Below are positions 52,616 to 63,355 of a stretch of DNA of 64,000 nucleotides, piece after piece. Position 1 is the stretch's first letter; the number at the start of each line of letters is the position of its first letter. The notes beneath the pieces were generated by a model, which had not been told where the DNA came from, did not search any database, and saw only the letters and a list, made by a program, of their open reading frames with translations. The DNA is from Desulfovibrio porci (GTDB taxonomy: Bacteria; Desulfobacterota; Desulfovibrionia; Desulfovibrionales; Desulfovibrionaceae). The translations under genes and the position numbers were made by a program. The stretch lies in NCBI RefSeq assembly GCF_009696265.1, contig NZ_VUMH01000004.1, forward strand, positions 1-64,000. The letters are read 5' to 3'.

Positions 52616-53932
52616 TCAGCGGCCGCGCGCGTCCCGCGCCGCCTGGCGTTGCGCCAGATGCCAGACCAGGCGGCGCAAGGGAACGACGGGCGTAGCGGCC
52701 TTGTCCTGCCAGCGGCGCAACGCGCTGAGCGTTTCCGGATAGGGATGGCCGATGGCCACGGCAAAACCGGCGGAGCGCGCCCTGGCCGCCGCCGCGTCCA
52801 GGGCGGCAAGAACAGCGGAGCTTTCCCGGCGCGTATCCAGAAAAACAGCCCGGCTCACGCTGACCAGTCCGGCGGCGCGGGCCGCCTCCGCCAGCCGGGA
52901 ATGGGGCTGGGTCAGGCTGTCCAGAACAACAAAACCGCGCCCGGCCAGTTGCGCGCAGAGCAAACGGCTGGCGGAGGCGCTGCCCGTGAAGCGGGAACCC
53001 ATATGATTATTCAGGCCCAGTGCCGTGGGCGCGGCGGCCAGGTCGGGTTCCAGCACGGCGGCCAGAGCCTGCGGGCTCATATCCGCGAACAGCGCGCCCG
53101 GTCCGGGTTTGGGACGGGAGCCGTCGGCGCGCGGCAAGGGCTCCATGGGCAGATGCACCAGACAATCCAGACCCATCTGTCCGGCCAGGGCCGCTGTCGC
53201 GCCGGTTTTGGGCGCGAGCGGCCAGACGGCCAGGGTCACGGGAAAAGGCAGGGCGGCCAGGGCTTCGGCGGCTTCCAGGCTCCGGCCCAGATCATCTATG
53301 ACCAGAACCAGCGCGGCTGTGGGCATGGGCCGGGCCAGGTCGGCCAGTTCCCGCTCCCGGCCGGGGAAATAGAAACTGTGGCTCAACCGCCCGTTGAGGC
53401 GGATTTCCAGCACGCCCTCATCCGTCCAGGCCAGACGAGGACGCAAAGCGTCCCGCCCGGCGGCGGACAGGGCGGAAAAGTCCGAAGTCGTCGCCGGATG
53501 CAGCTTTTCCAGCAGCGCCACGGCCAGGCGCAACGGCGCGCAGCGTCCTGTGATCCGATACCGGCGCGCGCCCGCGTCCGCGACGCCCGGCGGCAGTTCT
53601 TCCTCGCGCCGCCAGCGGGCGAACGGCAGGGCCTGGGGCAGCGTCCGGATGACCAGCGCGTCCAGCCCGGCCAGTGCGAGCCGGGCTTCCCGCTCGCCCA
53701 TTGGCGGCGCCGCCTGACGGCCGACGGCGTCGATCCGGGCGTCAGAAGCGGCGGGGCCGCCCCGTTCCGCAACGTCCGGCACGTTGAGCCCATCGCCCAA
53801 CCAGAGCGAAAAAACCAGGGAGCACAACAGCCAGACCAGGCCGCCCAGCCCCAGGCGGCTGGAAGCACGCAGCCCCCCGCCGGACCCGAGGGGGCCGGTC
53901 AGGGGGCTGCCGTTTCTTTCTTTATCGTACAC
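52616..53932 (-). CDS. Divergent polysaccharide deacetylase family protein (YibQ/DUF610)
   Basis: A 438-residue envelope protein with one N-terminal helix (LGLGGLVWLLCSLVFSLWL). The C-terminal domain has LVLVIDDLGRSLEAAEALAALPFPVTLAVWP, LGLNNHMGSRFTG and VAIGHPYPETLSAL, the marks of the divergent deacetylase family beside EnvC and CtpA genes. Catalytic activity is not established for this family. It follows the ctpA-like gene by 59 nt. Confidence 0.88.
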   Translation of the reverse strand: MYDKERNGSPLTGPLGSGGGLRASSRLGLGGLVWLLCSLVFSLWLGDGLNVPDVAERGGPAASDARIDAVGRQAAPPMGEREARLALAGLDALVIRTLPQALPFARWRREEELPPGVADAGARRYRITGRCAPLRLAVALLEKLHPATTSDFSALSAAGRDALRPRLAWTDEGVLEIRLNGRLSHSFYFPGRERELADLARPMPTAALVLVIDDLGRSLEAAEALAALPFPVTLAVWPLAPKTGATAALAGQMGLDCLVHLPMEPLPRADGSRPKPGPGALFADMSPQALAAVLEPDLAAAPTALGLNNHMGSRFTGSASASRLLCAQLAGRGFVVLDSLTQPHSRLAEAARAAGLVSVSRAVFLDTRRESSAVLAALDAAAARARSAGFAVAIGHPYPETLSALRRWQDKAATPVVPLRRLVWHLAQRQAARDARGR

Positions 53933-53991
53933 GCTGGGCTATGCCGTCCGGCGGGCCTCATCCCCGGCTGCGGGGACGAAGACAACGCCGC

Positions 53992-55317
53992 CTAATTCTG
54001 AATCTCCCGCATCTTGGGCAGACTTTTCACGACCTGAAGAGCCATGCGCAGCTGATTGTCGCGGGCCAGCTGCTCCTTGCCCTCGTCTTTTTTGGCCTTG
54101 CTCTGGCCGCCCTTCTTGTCCTTGCCGTTTTCCAGATGGCGGTTGAGGTCCTGCTCGCGCAGGAGGAAACGCGGGTTATCCTTGTCCTCGGTGCGCGGCG
54201 GTTCAAAGACCACTTCCAGGTCGGGCACGATGCCCTCGGCCTGAATGGAACTGCCGTTGGGCGTATAGTACAGGGCCACCGTCAGCTTGAGGCCGGAGCC
54301 GTCGGACAGCGGAATGATGTTCTGCACCGACCCCTTGCCGAAGGAGCGTTCGCCCAGAATCAGGGCGCGCTTCTGGTCGCGCAACGCGCCAGCCACAATT
54401 TCCGAGGCCGAGGCCGAACCGGCGTTGACCAGCACAACCATGGGCACGCGCACGTCGTCGGACTGTTTTTTGGCTTCGTAGACACGGTCAGTGTTGTCAC
54501 GACGGCCCTTGATGGAAACGATCACGCCCTTTTGCAGGAAGATGTCGGACACGCTGACCGCCTGGTCCAGCAGGCCGCCGGGATTGTTGCGCAGATCCAG
54601 CACAATGCCCTTGAGGCCGCCCGTGGCCTTGCTTTCCTTTTCCGCATCCTTGAGCGCTTCCTTGAGTTCCTCGGTGGTGCGTTCGGAGAAGCGGGTCAGG
54701 CGCACCCAGTAGTAGCCGTCGTCCAGCTTCTTGGACTTGACGCTGATCAGGGGAATGGCGTCGCGCACGATGCGCACGGTCTGCGGGGTCTTGGCGTCGC
54801 TGTGCAGGACGGTCAGCTCCACTTCCGTGCCCTTGGCTCCCCGGATGCGCGAGACGACTTCCTGCAACGAAAGCTCCTGCGTGGGCTGGCCGTTGATGGA
54901 CAGGATCACGTCGCCGGACTGGAGACCCGCGCGGAAGGCCGGGGTGTCCTCAATGGGCGTCACCACCACGACCTGGCCGTTCTCCATGGAAATTTCAATG
55001 CCCACCCCGAAGAATTCGCCGGAGGTGGTTTCCTGCATTTCCTTGTATTCTTCCGTATTCATGAAGGTGGAGTGCGGGTCAAGGCCCTGCAGCATGCCCT
55101 TGACGGCCCCGTTGATCAGGTCCGTCTGGGTCACATCCTTCACGTAATAGCGTTCCACCAGGTCGAGCACCTGGCTGAAGCGTTTCAACGCTTCGAATTT
55201 GTTGGGGGCTTCCTTGGCGGGTTCTTTTTTGGCCGCCGCATCGGCGGTCTGGACCGCGCTCAGGCCGCACAGAACCAGAAGAAGCGCAAAAATGCAGGAG
55301 CGGACAAAAACACGCAT
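53992..55317 (-). CDS. C-terminal processing peptidase, S41 family
   Basis: A 441-residue periplasmic protease with signal MRVFVRSCIFALLLVLCGLSAV. PDZ domain (GVGIEISMENGQVVVVTPIEDTPAFRAGLQSGDVILSING), then the S41 catalytic core with Ser in NAGSASASEIVAGAL and Lys in SFGKGSVQN. The C-terminal Lys-rich tail is long. Start MRVFVRS at 55317. Its order with the deacetylase, ndk and proC is normal for this group of bacteria; envC, usual upstream partner, is not here. Confidence 0.92.
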   Translation of the reverse strand: MRVFVRSCIFALLLVLCGLSAVQTADAAAKKEPAKEAPNKFEALKRFSQVLDLVERYYVKDVTQTDLINGAVKGMLQGLDPHSTFMNTEEYKEMQETTSGEFFGVGIEISMENGQVVVVTPIEDTPAFRAGLQSGDVILSINGQPTQELSLQEVVSRIRGAKGTEVELTVLHSDAKTPQTVRIVRDAIPLISVKSKKLDDGYYWVRLTRFSERTTEELKEALKDAEKESKATGGLKGIVLDLRNNPGGLLDQAVSVSDIFLQKGVIVSIKGRRDNTDRVYEAKKQSDDVRVPMVVLVNAGSASASEIVAGALRDQKRALILGERSFGKGSVQNIIPLSDGSGLKLTVALYYTPNGSSIQAEGIVPDLEVVFEPPRTEDKDNPRFLLREQDLNRHLENGKDKKGGQSKAKKDEGKEQLARDNQLRMALQVVKSLPKMREIQN

Positions 55318-55685
55318 AAGAAGGCCTCCACGGCGATATACATAAACCCGCTCTCCCGAGGCAGAAGCCGGGAAGCGGGAAAGCGGACGGACGCCCGCGT
55401 CGCCGTCAGTTGTTGATAACAAGCGGTTCCGCATTGAACATACGCACCGCCCGGCGGCGCTGAACGGCGACGCCCCTACCCGCAGCCACGGGAAAACCAC
55501 ATTTTCCGCCGACCGCAGATAACGCCGGTTTTGAAACGGGATGCCGTTTCAACGCCAATCTGGTCTTGTTGCGCCAACAGCGCCGATGGCTGCAAAAAAC
55601 ATCAAGCGGATACTGACTCTTTTCAGCCCAAAATGCAATGCCGAAGGCGTTGCGGCCGCCCGGCGCGCGGCCCGCGCCAACAAGA

Positions 55686-55713
55686 AAGGAGCCGCCTTGC
55701 GGCGGCCCCTCCA
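55686..55713. repeat. 28-bp hairpin repeat, copy 1
   Basis: Identical to 55864-55891. On the minus strand the core GCCGCC-GCAA-GGCGGC is a stem closed by a GNRA tetraloop. Confidence 0.8.
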
Positions 55714-55863
55714 GCGTGATGACAAACCCCGCTTCGCGCGGTTTGCGCCACCGACGGCGACAGAGCCGCCGGGCGGAAAGGCACGGAAATCAGTCGCGTA
55801 ACGGCGCGGCAAAGCCGCGACCTACTCCTGATTTTCGGGGCTGCCGACTTTGTCTGCAGCCTG

Positions 55864-55891
55864 AAGGAGCCGCCTTGCGGCGGCCCCTCCA
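55864..55891. repeat. 28-bp hairpin repeat, copy 2
   Basis: Identical to copy 1, 178 bp away. It lies about 70 bp downstream of the rubrerythrin stop on the minus strand and could serve as its 3' hairpin. Confidence 0.8.
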
Positions 55892-55960
55892 ACCATCACA
55901 GTCGCAACCCGGCTTCCACGCCGCCCCCAAAAGCGGCATGGCTCCGTCGCGCGGGTCAGG

Positions 55961-56464
55961 CTACTTGCAGCACTCTTCCACCTTGAAGAAAGCCGCCGCG
56001 CCGGCGCCGCACACGGGACAGGCGTCGCAGGGACCTTCGTGGGTGTAGCCGCAGATCTTGCAGACATAATAGTCCACATTGGCAAGGCCGGAAGGATCGG
56101 CAATCGCCTTCTTGTACAGGTTGGCGTGCACTTCTTCCACCTTGTTGGCGAATTCGAAGTACTTGGCCACAGCGGTCTTGCCTTCGGCCTGGGCGTCCTT
56201 GATCATTTCGGGGTACATCTTGGTGAATTCGTAGGTCTCGCCTTCCAGGGCGGACTGCAGATTGGCGGCCGTGTCGCCGATCTTGCCGGCGTTTTTCAGG
56301 TGCGCGTGCGCATGGATGGTCTCAGCGGCGGCGGCGGCGCGGAACAGCTTGGCGACCTGCGGCATGCCTTCCTTGTCGGCCACCTGGGCGAAAGCGAGGT
56401 ATTTACGATTGGCCTGGGACTCGCCTGCAAAGGCGGCCATCAGATTTTCCTGGGTCTTGCTCAT
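55961..56464 (-). CDS. rbr: Rubrerythrin
   Basis: A 167-residue peroxide reductase of anaerobes. The diiron four-helix part has AFAGESQANRKY, AAAAAETIHAHAH, LEGETYEFTKMYPEMI and ANKVEEVHANLY (Glu/His ligands). The C-terminal rubredoxin-like domain has CKICGYTHEG and CPVCGAG. AAAGGAG precedes the ATG. The upstream AT-rich stretch near 56590-56630 could hold a PerR/Fur site. Confidence 0.97.
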   Translation of the reverse strand: MSKTQENLMAAFAGESQANRKYLAFAQVADKEGMPQVAKLFRAAAAAETIHAHAHLKNAGKIGDTAANLQSALEGETYEFTKMYPEMIKDAQAEGKTAVAKYFEFANKVEEVHANLYKKAIADPSGLANVDYYVCKICGYTHEGPCDACPVCGAGAAAFFKVEECCK

Positions 56465-56671
56465 TGTTCTCTCCTTTAGCGTATGTGAAATTTTGTTGCT
56501 TCCATTAGCAGGAACGATTCCTGTTTATAAAAAGCCGCCGGTCTTGTAAAGCCTTTTTTGGGCATTTGCCGAGAGAAATTTGCGTTTACCTCATAACCTA
56601 TTTATATAATTTGTTTTATAAAATAAATTTTTCCATTGCCCCGGCGGGCATTGGACGTTACTGAACTAACG

Positions 56672-56833
56672 ATGAACGCCGAGGCAGTAATCGCGCATTT
56701 CGCGCTCGTTTCCCATCCGGAAGGCGGCTTTTACCGCCGCGCCTGTTGCAGGGCCGGGGACATTCCACCTGTGGCACTTCCCAACGCCGCGGCCTGCATC
56801 CACGAATTCTGCCCGGCGGAAAACGGAACATAG
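56672..56833 (+). pseudogene. DUF985/cupin_5 N-terminal remnant (53 aa)
   Basis: MNAEAVIAHFALVSHPEGGFYRRACC matches the start of DUF985 cupins (LI-x-x-L-x-L-x-PHPEGGYYRE). The family is about 150-170 residues, but this frame stops after 53, just before the next gene. The cupin barrel is missing, so it is most likely a truncated remnant; it may still be translated and coupled to the next gene. Confidence 0.6.
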
Positions 56834-56835
56834 CA

Positions 56836-57477
56836 ATGGCGCGTTATCCCATCCCCGCCGCCGGGCCGGACCGGCCCCACTGCACGGAGCTGCTCATCCG
56901 CCGCAGCCGCTTTCTGGCCCAATGCGCCCATACGCCGGGACCGGAGGCCGCGCGGGCTTTTGTGGAATCCATCCGCCGGGCCAACGCCGACGCCACCCAC
57001 AACTGCTGGGCCTATGCCGCGGGTGCGCCGGGCCACACCGCGCGGATCGGCTCCTCCGACGACGGCGAACCCCACGGCACGGCCGGGCGGCCCATGCTGC
57101 AAGTGCTGCTGCACTGCGGCATCGGGGAGATCTGCGTAGTGGTGACGCGCTGGTTCGGCGGGGTCAAGCTGGGTACCGGAGGGCTGGTTCGGGCCTATCA
57201 GGACTCGGTACGCGAAAATCTGACAGGTCTGGCCCTGGCCGAACAAGTGCCGCTGTCCCGGCTGGAATGCACCGTGAGCTACGCCCACCTGGACGCGTTG
57301 CGCCGCCTTCTGCCCGCCTTTGAGGCCAAGATCGCGGATGAGGATTACCAGGCCGAGGCCCGGTTGCGCCTCAGCCTGCCGGAAGAACAGGCGGCGGCCT
57401 TTTGCAGGGCCGTGGCCGGTGCGAGCAACGGCGCGGCGCTCTGCCGGGTTCTGGAAACTGATGCGGACGGCGGATAA
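56836..57477 (+). CDS. IMPACT (YigZ) family protein
   Basis: A 213-residue protein. RSRFLAQCAHTPG, ANADATHNCWAYAAG, SSDDGEPHGTAGRPML and VVVTRWFGGVKLGTGGLVRAY are the conserved UPF0029/IMPACT blocks, followed by a DUF1949 C-terminal domain. Biological role is uncertain; the fold is related to ribosomal S5 domain 2. Start ATG 56836. Confidence 0.92.
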   Translation: MARYPIPAAGPDRPHCTELLIRRSRFLAQCAHTPGPEAARAFVESIRRANADATHNCWAYAAGAPGHTARIGSSDDGEPHGTAGRPMLQVLLHCGIGEICVVVTRWFGGVKLGTGGLVRAYQDSVRENLTGLALAEQVPLSRLECTVSYAHLDALRRLLPAFEAKIADEDYQAEARLRLSLPEEQAAAFCRAVAGASNGAALCRVLETDADGG

Positions 57478-57494
57478 AAAATCCGGCGCGGATG

Positions 57495-58586
57495 TTATTC
57501 CAGAACCTGCACCGCCAGACCCGGCGCCAGCCGCACCTGGCCGTCCACCACCACCCGGTCGCCTTCGGCCAGTTCGCCCTCCACCACGCTGACGCCCTGA
57601 TGCTCGAAGAGCACCTTGACCTTGCGGTACACGGCGCGATCATCCTTGCCGACCAGATAGACGTAGGATTCCTCGCGGCCAAACTGCACGGCGCGGCTGG
57701 GCACGGTCAATGCCTGCCGCGCCACGCCCAGAGGCAGTTCCACTTCCACAAACTGGCCGGGCCAGAGGCGGCGGTCAGAATTTTCAAACGTGCCGCGCAG
57801 GCGGATGGTGCCGGTGCGCGTGTCCACGGTATTGTCCACCAGGGTCAGCAGGCCGCTTTCCACTGTTCCGCCCGTGGGTGTGGCCCTGATGGACACCTTG
57901 CCCTGGCGCATGCGCTCCAGAATCACCGGCAGATGCGCCTCGGGCACGGAAAAATTCACATAGATGGGCGAGAGCGTGTCGATGGTCACTACGGGCGTGT
58001 CGTCCGTGGTCTTGACCATATTGCCCTTGTCCACATTGAGAGCGCCCACCCGACCGCTGATGGGCGCGGTCACCGTGCAGTAGGAAAGATCCAGGGCCGC
58101 GCTTTCCACGGCGGCCTTGTCCGACTGCACCGTGGCCTTGAGGGCCGCCGCTTCGGTGGCGGTCTGCTCGTAGGCCTCGCGGCTCACATAGCCGCCGCCC
58201 ACCAGCTTGCCGTAGCGGCGCATGTCGTCGTTGGCCTTGCTCAACTGGGCCTGGGATTTGGCCAGCAGACCGCGCTTTTCGCGCAATGCGGCCTCAAAGG
58301 GACGCGGATCAATGCCGATCAGCGGATCCCCTTCCCGTACGTCCTGACCTTCCCTGAAATGGATTTCCTGGATCTCGCCCGTGACCCTGGGTTTGACCCC
58401 CACCGTGGCCGAAGCCTTGACATTGCCCACCACATGCAGCAGACGCGGCACGTCGGCGCGCGCCACGGGCCGGACATGCACGGGCGCGGGCGGCGGGCCG
58501 CCGGTCTTGCCGTCGTCGCCCGAACAGGCGGTCAACAGAACCGCCAGCAGCGGCAACAACAAACAACTGTACGGAAAATGTCTCAT
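57495..58586 (-). CDS. RND-type membrane fusion lipoprotein
   Basis: A 363-residue AcrA-like adaptor. Lipoprotein signal MRHFPYSCLLLPLLAVLLTAC with Cys21 as lipid site. Lipoyl halves around VKPRVTGEIQEIHFREGQDVREGDPL and APISGRVGALNVDKGNMV, alpha hairpin between, then beta-barrel and membrane-proximal domains. No RND pump or outer-membrane gene is adjacent: downstream on this strand lies the convergent IMPACT gene. It is an orphan adaptor in this window. Confidence 0.9.
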   Translation of the reverse strand: MRHFPYSCLLLPLLAVLLTACSGDDGKTGGPPPAPVHVRPVARADVPRLLHVVGNVKASATVGVKPRVTGEIQEIHFREGQDVREGDPLIGIDPRPFEAALREKRGLLAKSQAQLSKANDDMRRYGKLVGGGYVSREAYEQTATEAAALKATVQSDKAAVESAALDLSYCTVTAPISGRVGALNVDKGNMVKTTDDTPVVTIDTLSPIYVNFSVPEAHLPVILERMRQGKVSIRATPTGGTVESGLLTLVDNTVDTRTGTIRLRGTFENSDRRLWPGQFVEVELPLGVARQALTVPSRAVQFGREESYVYLVGKDDRAVYRKVKVLFEHQGVSVVEGELAEGDRVVVDGQVRLAPGLAVQVLE

Positions 58587-58811
58587 AATCGTCCTCAAAA
58601 CGGATTGCGGCCACATGCCGACGACATATACTTTTAAAAGTGAAGCATGCCCCGCCCTTCGTCAAGTGCGGACATGCGGGAGGCCGGAACCGCCCGGAGG
58701 CCGCAACGCCCGCTCACATTGACTTTGCGCGTTTTCACGGCATAATGGCGCGGCTTCGGGGCGCATGCCCTCATTGTTTCCCGCCGGGCGGCGGCACTCA
58801 AGGAGAACACG

Positions 58812-60728
<1,917 letters not shown>

Positions 60729-60766
60729 GTCCGCGCGGAGACAGCATACAGCCGCAGAGCCTTAAG

Positions 60767-60789
60767 ACCCCGCCAAAAGCGGGGTTTTT
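60767..60789 (+). terminator. Intrinsic terminator of speA
   Basis: ACCCCGC (60767-60773) pairs with GCGGGGT (60779-60785), followed by TTTTC. Confidence 0.85.
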
Positions 60790-60792
60790 CAT

Positions 60793-61815
60793 TCACAGCA
60801 GATGACAGCGCGCCCGCCAGCCGGGAGCCAGATCCTTCCAGGCCGGGGCTTCGCGGCGGCAGATTTCCACGGCTTTGGGGCAACGCGGATGAAAACGGCA
60901 GCCTGACGGCGGCTTGAGCGGGCTGGGCAGTTCCCCTTCCAGGGCCTGCGGCAGGGACTCCACGCCGCGCTCTCCCGCCATGCCCGTGGGCATGGCCGCC
61001 AGCAGGGCCTGGCTGTAAGGATGGGCCGCGCCCGCGAACAGCCGTTCACGCGGGGCCTCCTCCACCACCTGCCCGAGATACATGACCATAATACGCGGGC
61101 AGATGAAGCCCACCACCGCCAGATCGTGCGAGATGAAGAGATAGGCCGGGCTGAAGCGCTCCTGCACGTCGCACAGCAGATTGAGCACCTGGGCCTGCAC
61201 AGAGGCGTCCAGCGCTGAAACCGGCTCGTCGCAGACGATCACGTCCGGGCTGGTGACCAGCGCCCTGGCCACGGCGATACGCTGGCGCTGGCCGCCGGAA
61301 AATTCATGCGGATACCGTCCGCCCACCCCTTTCAGGCCCACGGTGGCAAGCATTTCGTCGGCCAGACGGCGGCGCTCGGCGCGGGGCATACTCCGGGCGG
61401 CCAGGGGTTCGGCCACGGAAGCCCGCACGGAAAGACGCGGATTGAGCGAGGAAAAAGGATCCTGAAAAACCATCTGGATGCGCCCGGCGGCCCAGCTGTC
61501 CGCTCCGGCCGGGGGCAACGCCCTGCCCTCCAGCAGCACCCGGCCCGCGGAAGGAGCCAGCAGACCGCAGACCAGACGCCCCAGCGTGGATTTGCCGCAG
61601 CCGGATTCACCCACCAGACCGAGACTTTCGCCGCGGCGCAGGCCGAGGCTCACGCCATCCACGGCGGTAAGCTCCCGTTGCTCCCCGAACCAGCCGCGCC
61701 GCACCGTAAAGCGGCGGCTCACGCCGTCCAGCGCCAGTAGGGGCGTCGCGTCGGCCGCGCCGGTCGCGTCAACCGCGCTGATCGCGCCGCTCACGGGAGC
61801 TTCACAGGCCGCCAT
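60793..61815 (-). CDS. Oligopeptide/dipeptide-type ABC ATPase (OppF/DppF)
   Basis: A 340-residue ATPase: Walker [21 protein letters not shown], signature [16 protein letters not shown], Walker [18 protein letters not shown] and the C-terminal oligopeptide domain with [15 protein letters not shown]. Such subunits normally pair with OppD; no OppD, permease or binding protein is in the window. Its ATG directly follows the cobT stop, so it may serve nickel/cobalt or peptide uptake linked to cobamide synthesis; this is speculative. Confidence 0.88.
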   Translation of the reverse strand: MAACEAPVSGAISAVDATGAADATPLLALDGVSRRFTVRRGWFGEQRELTAVDGVSLGLRRGESLGLVGESGCGKSTLGRLVCGLLAPSAGRVLLEGRALPPAGADSWAAGRIQMVFQDPFSSLNPRLSVRASVAEPLAARSMPRAERRRLADEMLATVGLKGVGGRYPHEFSGGQRQRIAVARALVTSPDVIVCDEPVSALDASVQAQVLNLLCDVQERFSPAYLFISHDLAVVGFICPRIMVMYLGQVVEEAPRERLFAGAAHPYSQALLAAMPTGMAGERGVESLPQALEGELPSPLKPPSGCRFHPRCPKAVEICRREAPAWKDLAPGWRARCHLL

Positions 61816-62955
61816 TTACGCCGTCCTGTCCGCTTCGGTGGCCGTCACGCCCGCCGCGTCAAAGGTGGCCATATCATTATATATGGCCGCCGCGCCGCGC
61901 AGCAGATGATAGGCCAGGGCCCCGCCCGTGCCTTCGCCCAGGCGCATGCCCAGATGGAGCAGGGGTTCCCCGCCGCCATCCGGGGCGGCTCCGTCATGGG
62001 CCAGCCTGGACAGCGCCGGGCTGTGCCCCGGTTCGGCCGAGGCGTGGGAAAGCACGGCATAGTCGGCCAGGGCCGGGCAGATGGCCAGAGCAGCCGCATA
62101 GGCCGCGCTGCAGATGAAGCCGTCCACCAGCACGGGCAGCCGTTGCGCCGCCGCGCCCAGCATGATGCCGCTCATCACGGCGATCTCAAAGCCGCCCACG
62201 GCGGCCAGAATATCCACCGGATCGCCGGAGGCCAGCAGGGACGCATTGACCCGCAGGGCCTCGCGCACGATGCCCGCCTTGTGCCGGACCATGGCAGGAT
62301 CGGAACCCGCGCCGGGACCGGTGAGCGCGTCCGGGTCCAGGCCCAGCAGGGCGCAATAGAGGGCCGTGCCCGCTGTGGAGTTGGCAATGCCCATTTCTCC
62401 CGTGCCCAGGCAGCGGTAGCCCCGCCCGGCCGCCTCGGCGGCCAGATCCACGCCCCGGCGCAGACCGTTCAGGCAGGTCTCGCGGCTCATGGCCGGGCCA
62501 CGGCTCATGTCCGCCGTGCCGTCGCCCAGACGCCGGTCCAGCAGCATGGGATGCGGCGTGAACGGCCCGCCCGCGCAACCGGCGTCCACCACCCGCAAAT
62601 CCAGGCCGCCGCACCGGCAGAGCACGTTGACCGCCGCGCCGCCGTGCAGAAAATTCATGACCATCTGCCTGGTCACGGCCTGGGGAAAGGGCGAAACGCC
62701 TTGGGCGGCCACGCCGTGGTCCCCGGCCACGGTCAGCATCAGGGCCGGACTCACGGAAAGCGGCAGTTCGCCACGGCGCATGGCGTACAGACGCCGGGCC
62801 AGTTCCTCCAGCCGCCCCAGACTGCCGCGCGGCTTGGTCAGATTGTCCAGATGGGCCTGGGCCGCGTCCAGATCCTCCCGGCGCGGACGCTCAATGCGCA
62901 GTCCTGGAAAAAGCCGTTCCAATTCGGCCTGAGTGAAACTGATTTTCTTGTCCAT
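61816..62955 (-). CDS. cobT: Nicotinate-nucleotide--dimethylbenzimidazole phosphoribosyltransferase
   Basis: A 379-residue enzyme making alpha-ribazole phosphate for the lower ligand of cobalamin. [71 protein letters not shown] and SHASAEPGH are the family blocks; the catalytic Glu of the C-terminal part lies in [16 protein letters not shown]. The start is taken at 62955. Other cob genes are not in view, and no B12 riboswitch is recognised upstream. Confidence 0.95.
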   Translation of the reverse strand: MDKKISFTQAELERLFPGLRIERPRREDLDAAQAHLDNLTKPRGSLGRLEELARRLYAMRRGELPLSVSPALMLTVAGDHGVAAQGVSPFPQAVTRQMVMNFLHGGAAVNVLCRCGGLDLRVVDAGCAGGPFTPHPMLLDRRLGDGTADMSRGPAMSRETCLNGLRRGVDLAAEAAGRGYRCLGTGEMGIANSTAGTALYCALLGLDPDALTGPGAGSDPAMVRHKAGIVREALRVNASLLASGDPVDILAAVGGFEIAVMSGIMLGAAAQRLPVLVDGFICSAAYAAALAICPALADYAVLSHASAEPGHSPALSRLAHDGAAPDGGGEPLLHLGMRLGEGTGGALAYHLLRGAAAIYNDMATFDAAGVTATEADRTA

Positions 62956-63122
62956 TGGCGGTTTGTAGCCTGTACGGGACGGCGACGCAAGGTCTTTACA
63001 AGCCGGGAATGATAATTACCTAGCAAACAGATCGGCAATGCTTCCATAACCGGACATGCCGCTTACACCGCCGCCCGGCCGGGTTTATTGAGGCGGCGGG
63101 ACTTTATCTGACGAGGTGAATT

Positions 63123-63353
63123 ATGTACAATATAGCTCGCAACGCCCGCAGGGCGGCTCTTTTCTTCTTGTTCTGTCTGCTCACCGCCCTGGTGGGTCTG
63201 CCCATCCGGGGCGCGCTGGCAGCGCACGCTGTTCCTGTGGTCGAAACGGTTCGGATCGAACAACGCGCGGCCGCAGCCCCCGCTTCCTTCGAGGCGGCCA
63301 GGAACGGATCGGGACAGATCCGGCCGGGCGCTGAAATGTATTGCGGAAGGTAA
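63123..63353 (+). CDS. Small exported protein (76 aa) before htrA
   Basis: GAGGTGAATT precedes the ATG. N-terminal signal-like segment (ALFFLFCLLTALVGLPIRGALAA, cleavage near ALAA-HA) and a short polar mature part with one cysteine. No family recognised. It ends 2 nt before the protease ATG, so probably co-transcribed. Confidence 0.55.
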   Translation: MYNIARNARRAALFFLFCLLTALVGLPIRGALAAHAVPVVETVRIEQRAAAAPASFEAARNGSGQIRPGAEMYCGR

Positions 63354-63355
63354 TC

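Larger units (their letters stand above)
55318..55960. other. 640-bp region without a gene, with repeated GNRA hairpins
   Basis: Short frames lack ribosome sites and family resemblance. It contains a GAAACGGGATGCCGTTTC palindrome near 55530, two copies of a 28-bp hairpin unit (separate entries) and GCTGCCGACTTTGTC at 55840-55854, which recurs at 43698-43712. The region may be a repeat-rich spacer or hold small RNAs. Confidence 0.6.

Noticed and set aside
55541..55801. 86-codon frame upstream of ctpA
   Set aside because: No ribosome site, no family, and it crosses a hairpin repeat; likely chance.
62956..63122. Possible cobalamin riboswitch upstream of cobT
   Set aside because: The leader is short and I cannot find the B12-box GCCACTG in the right place.
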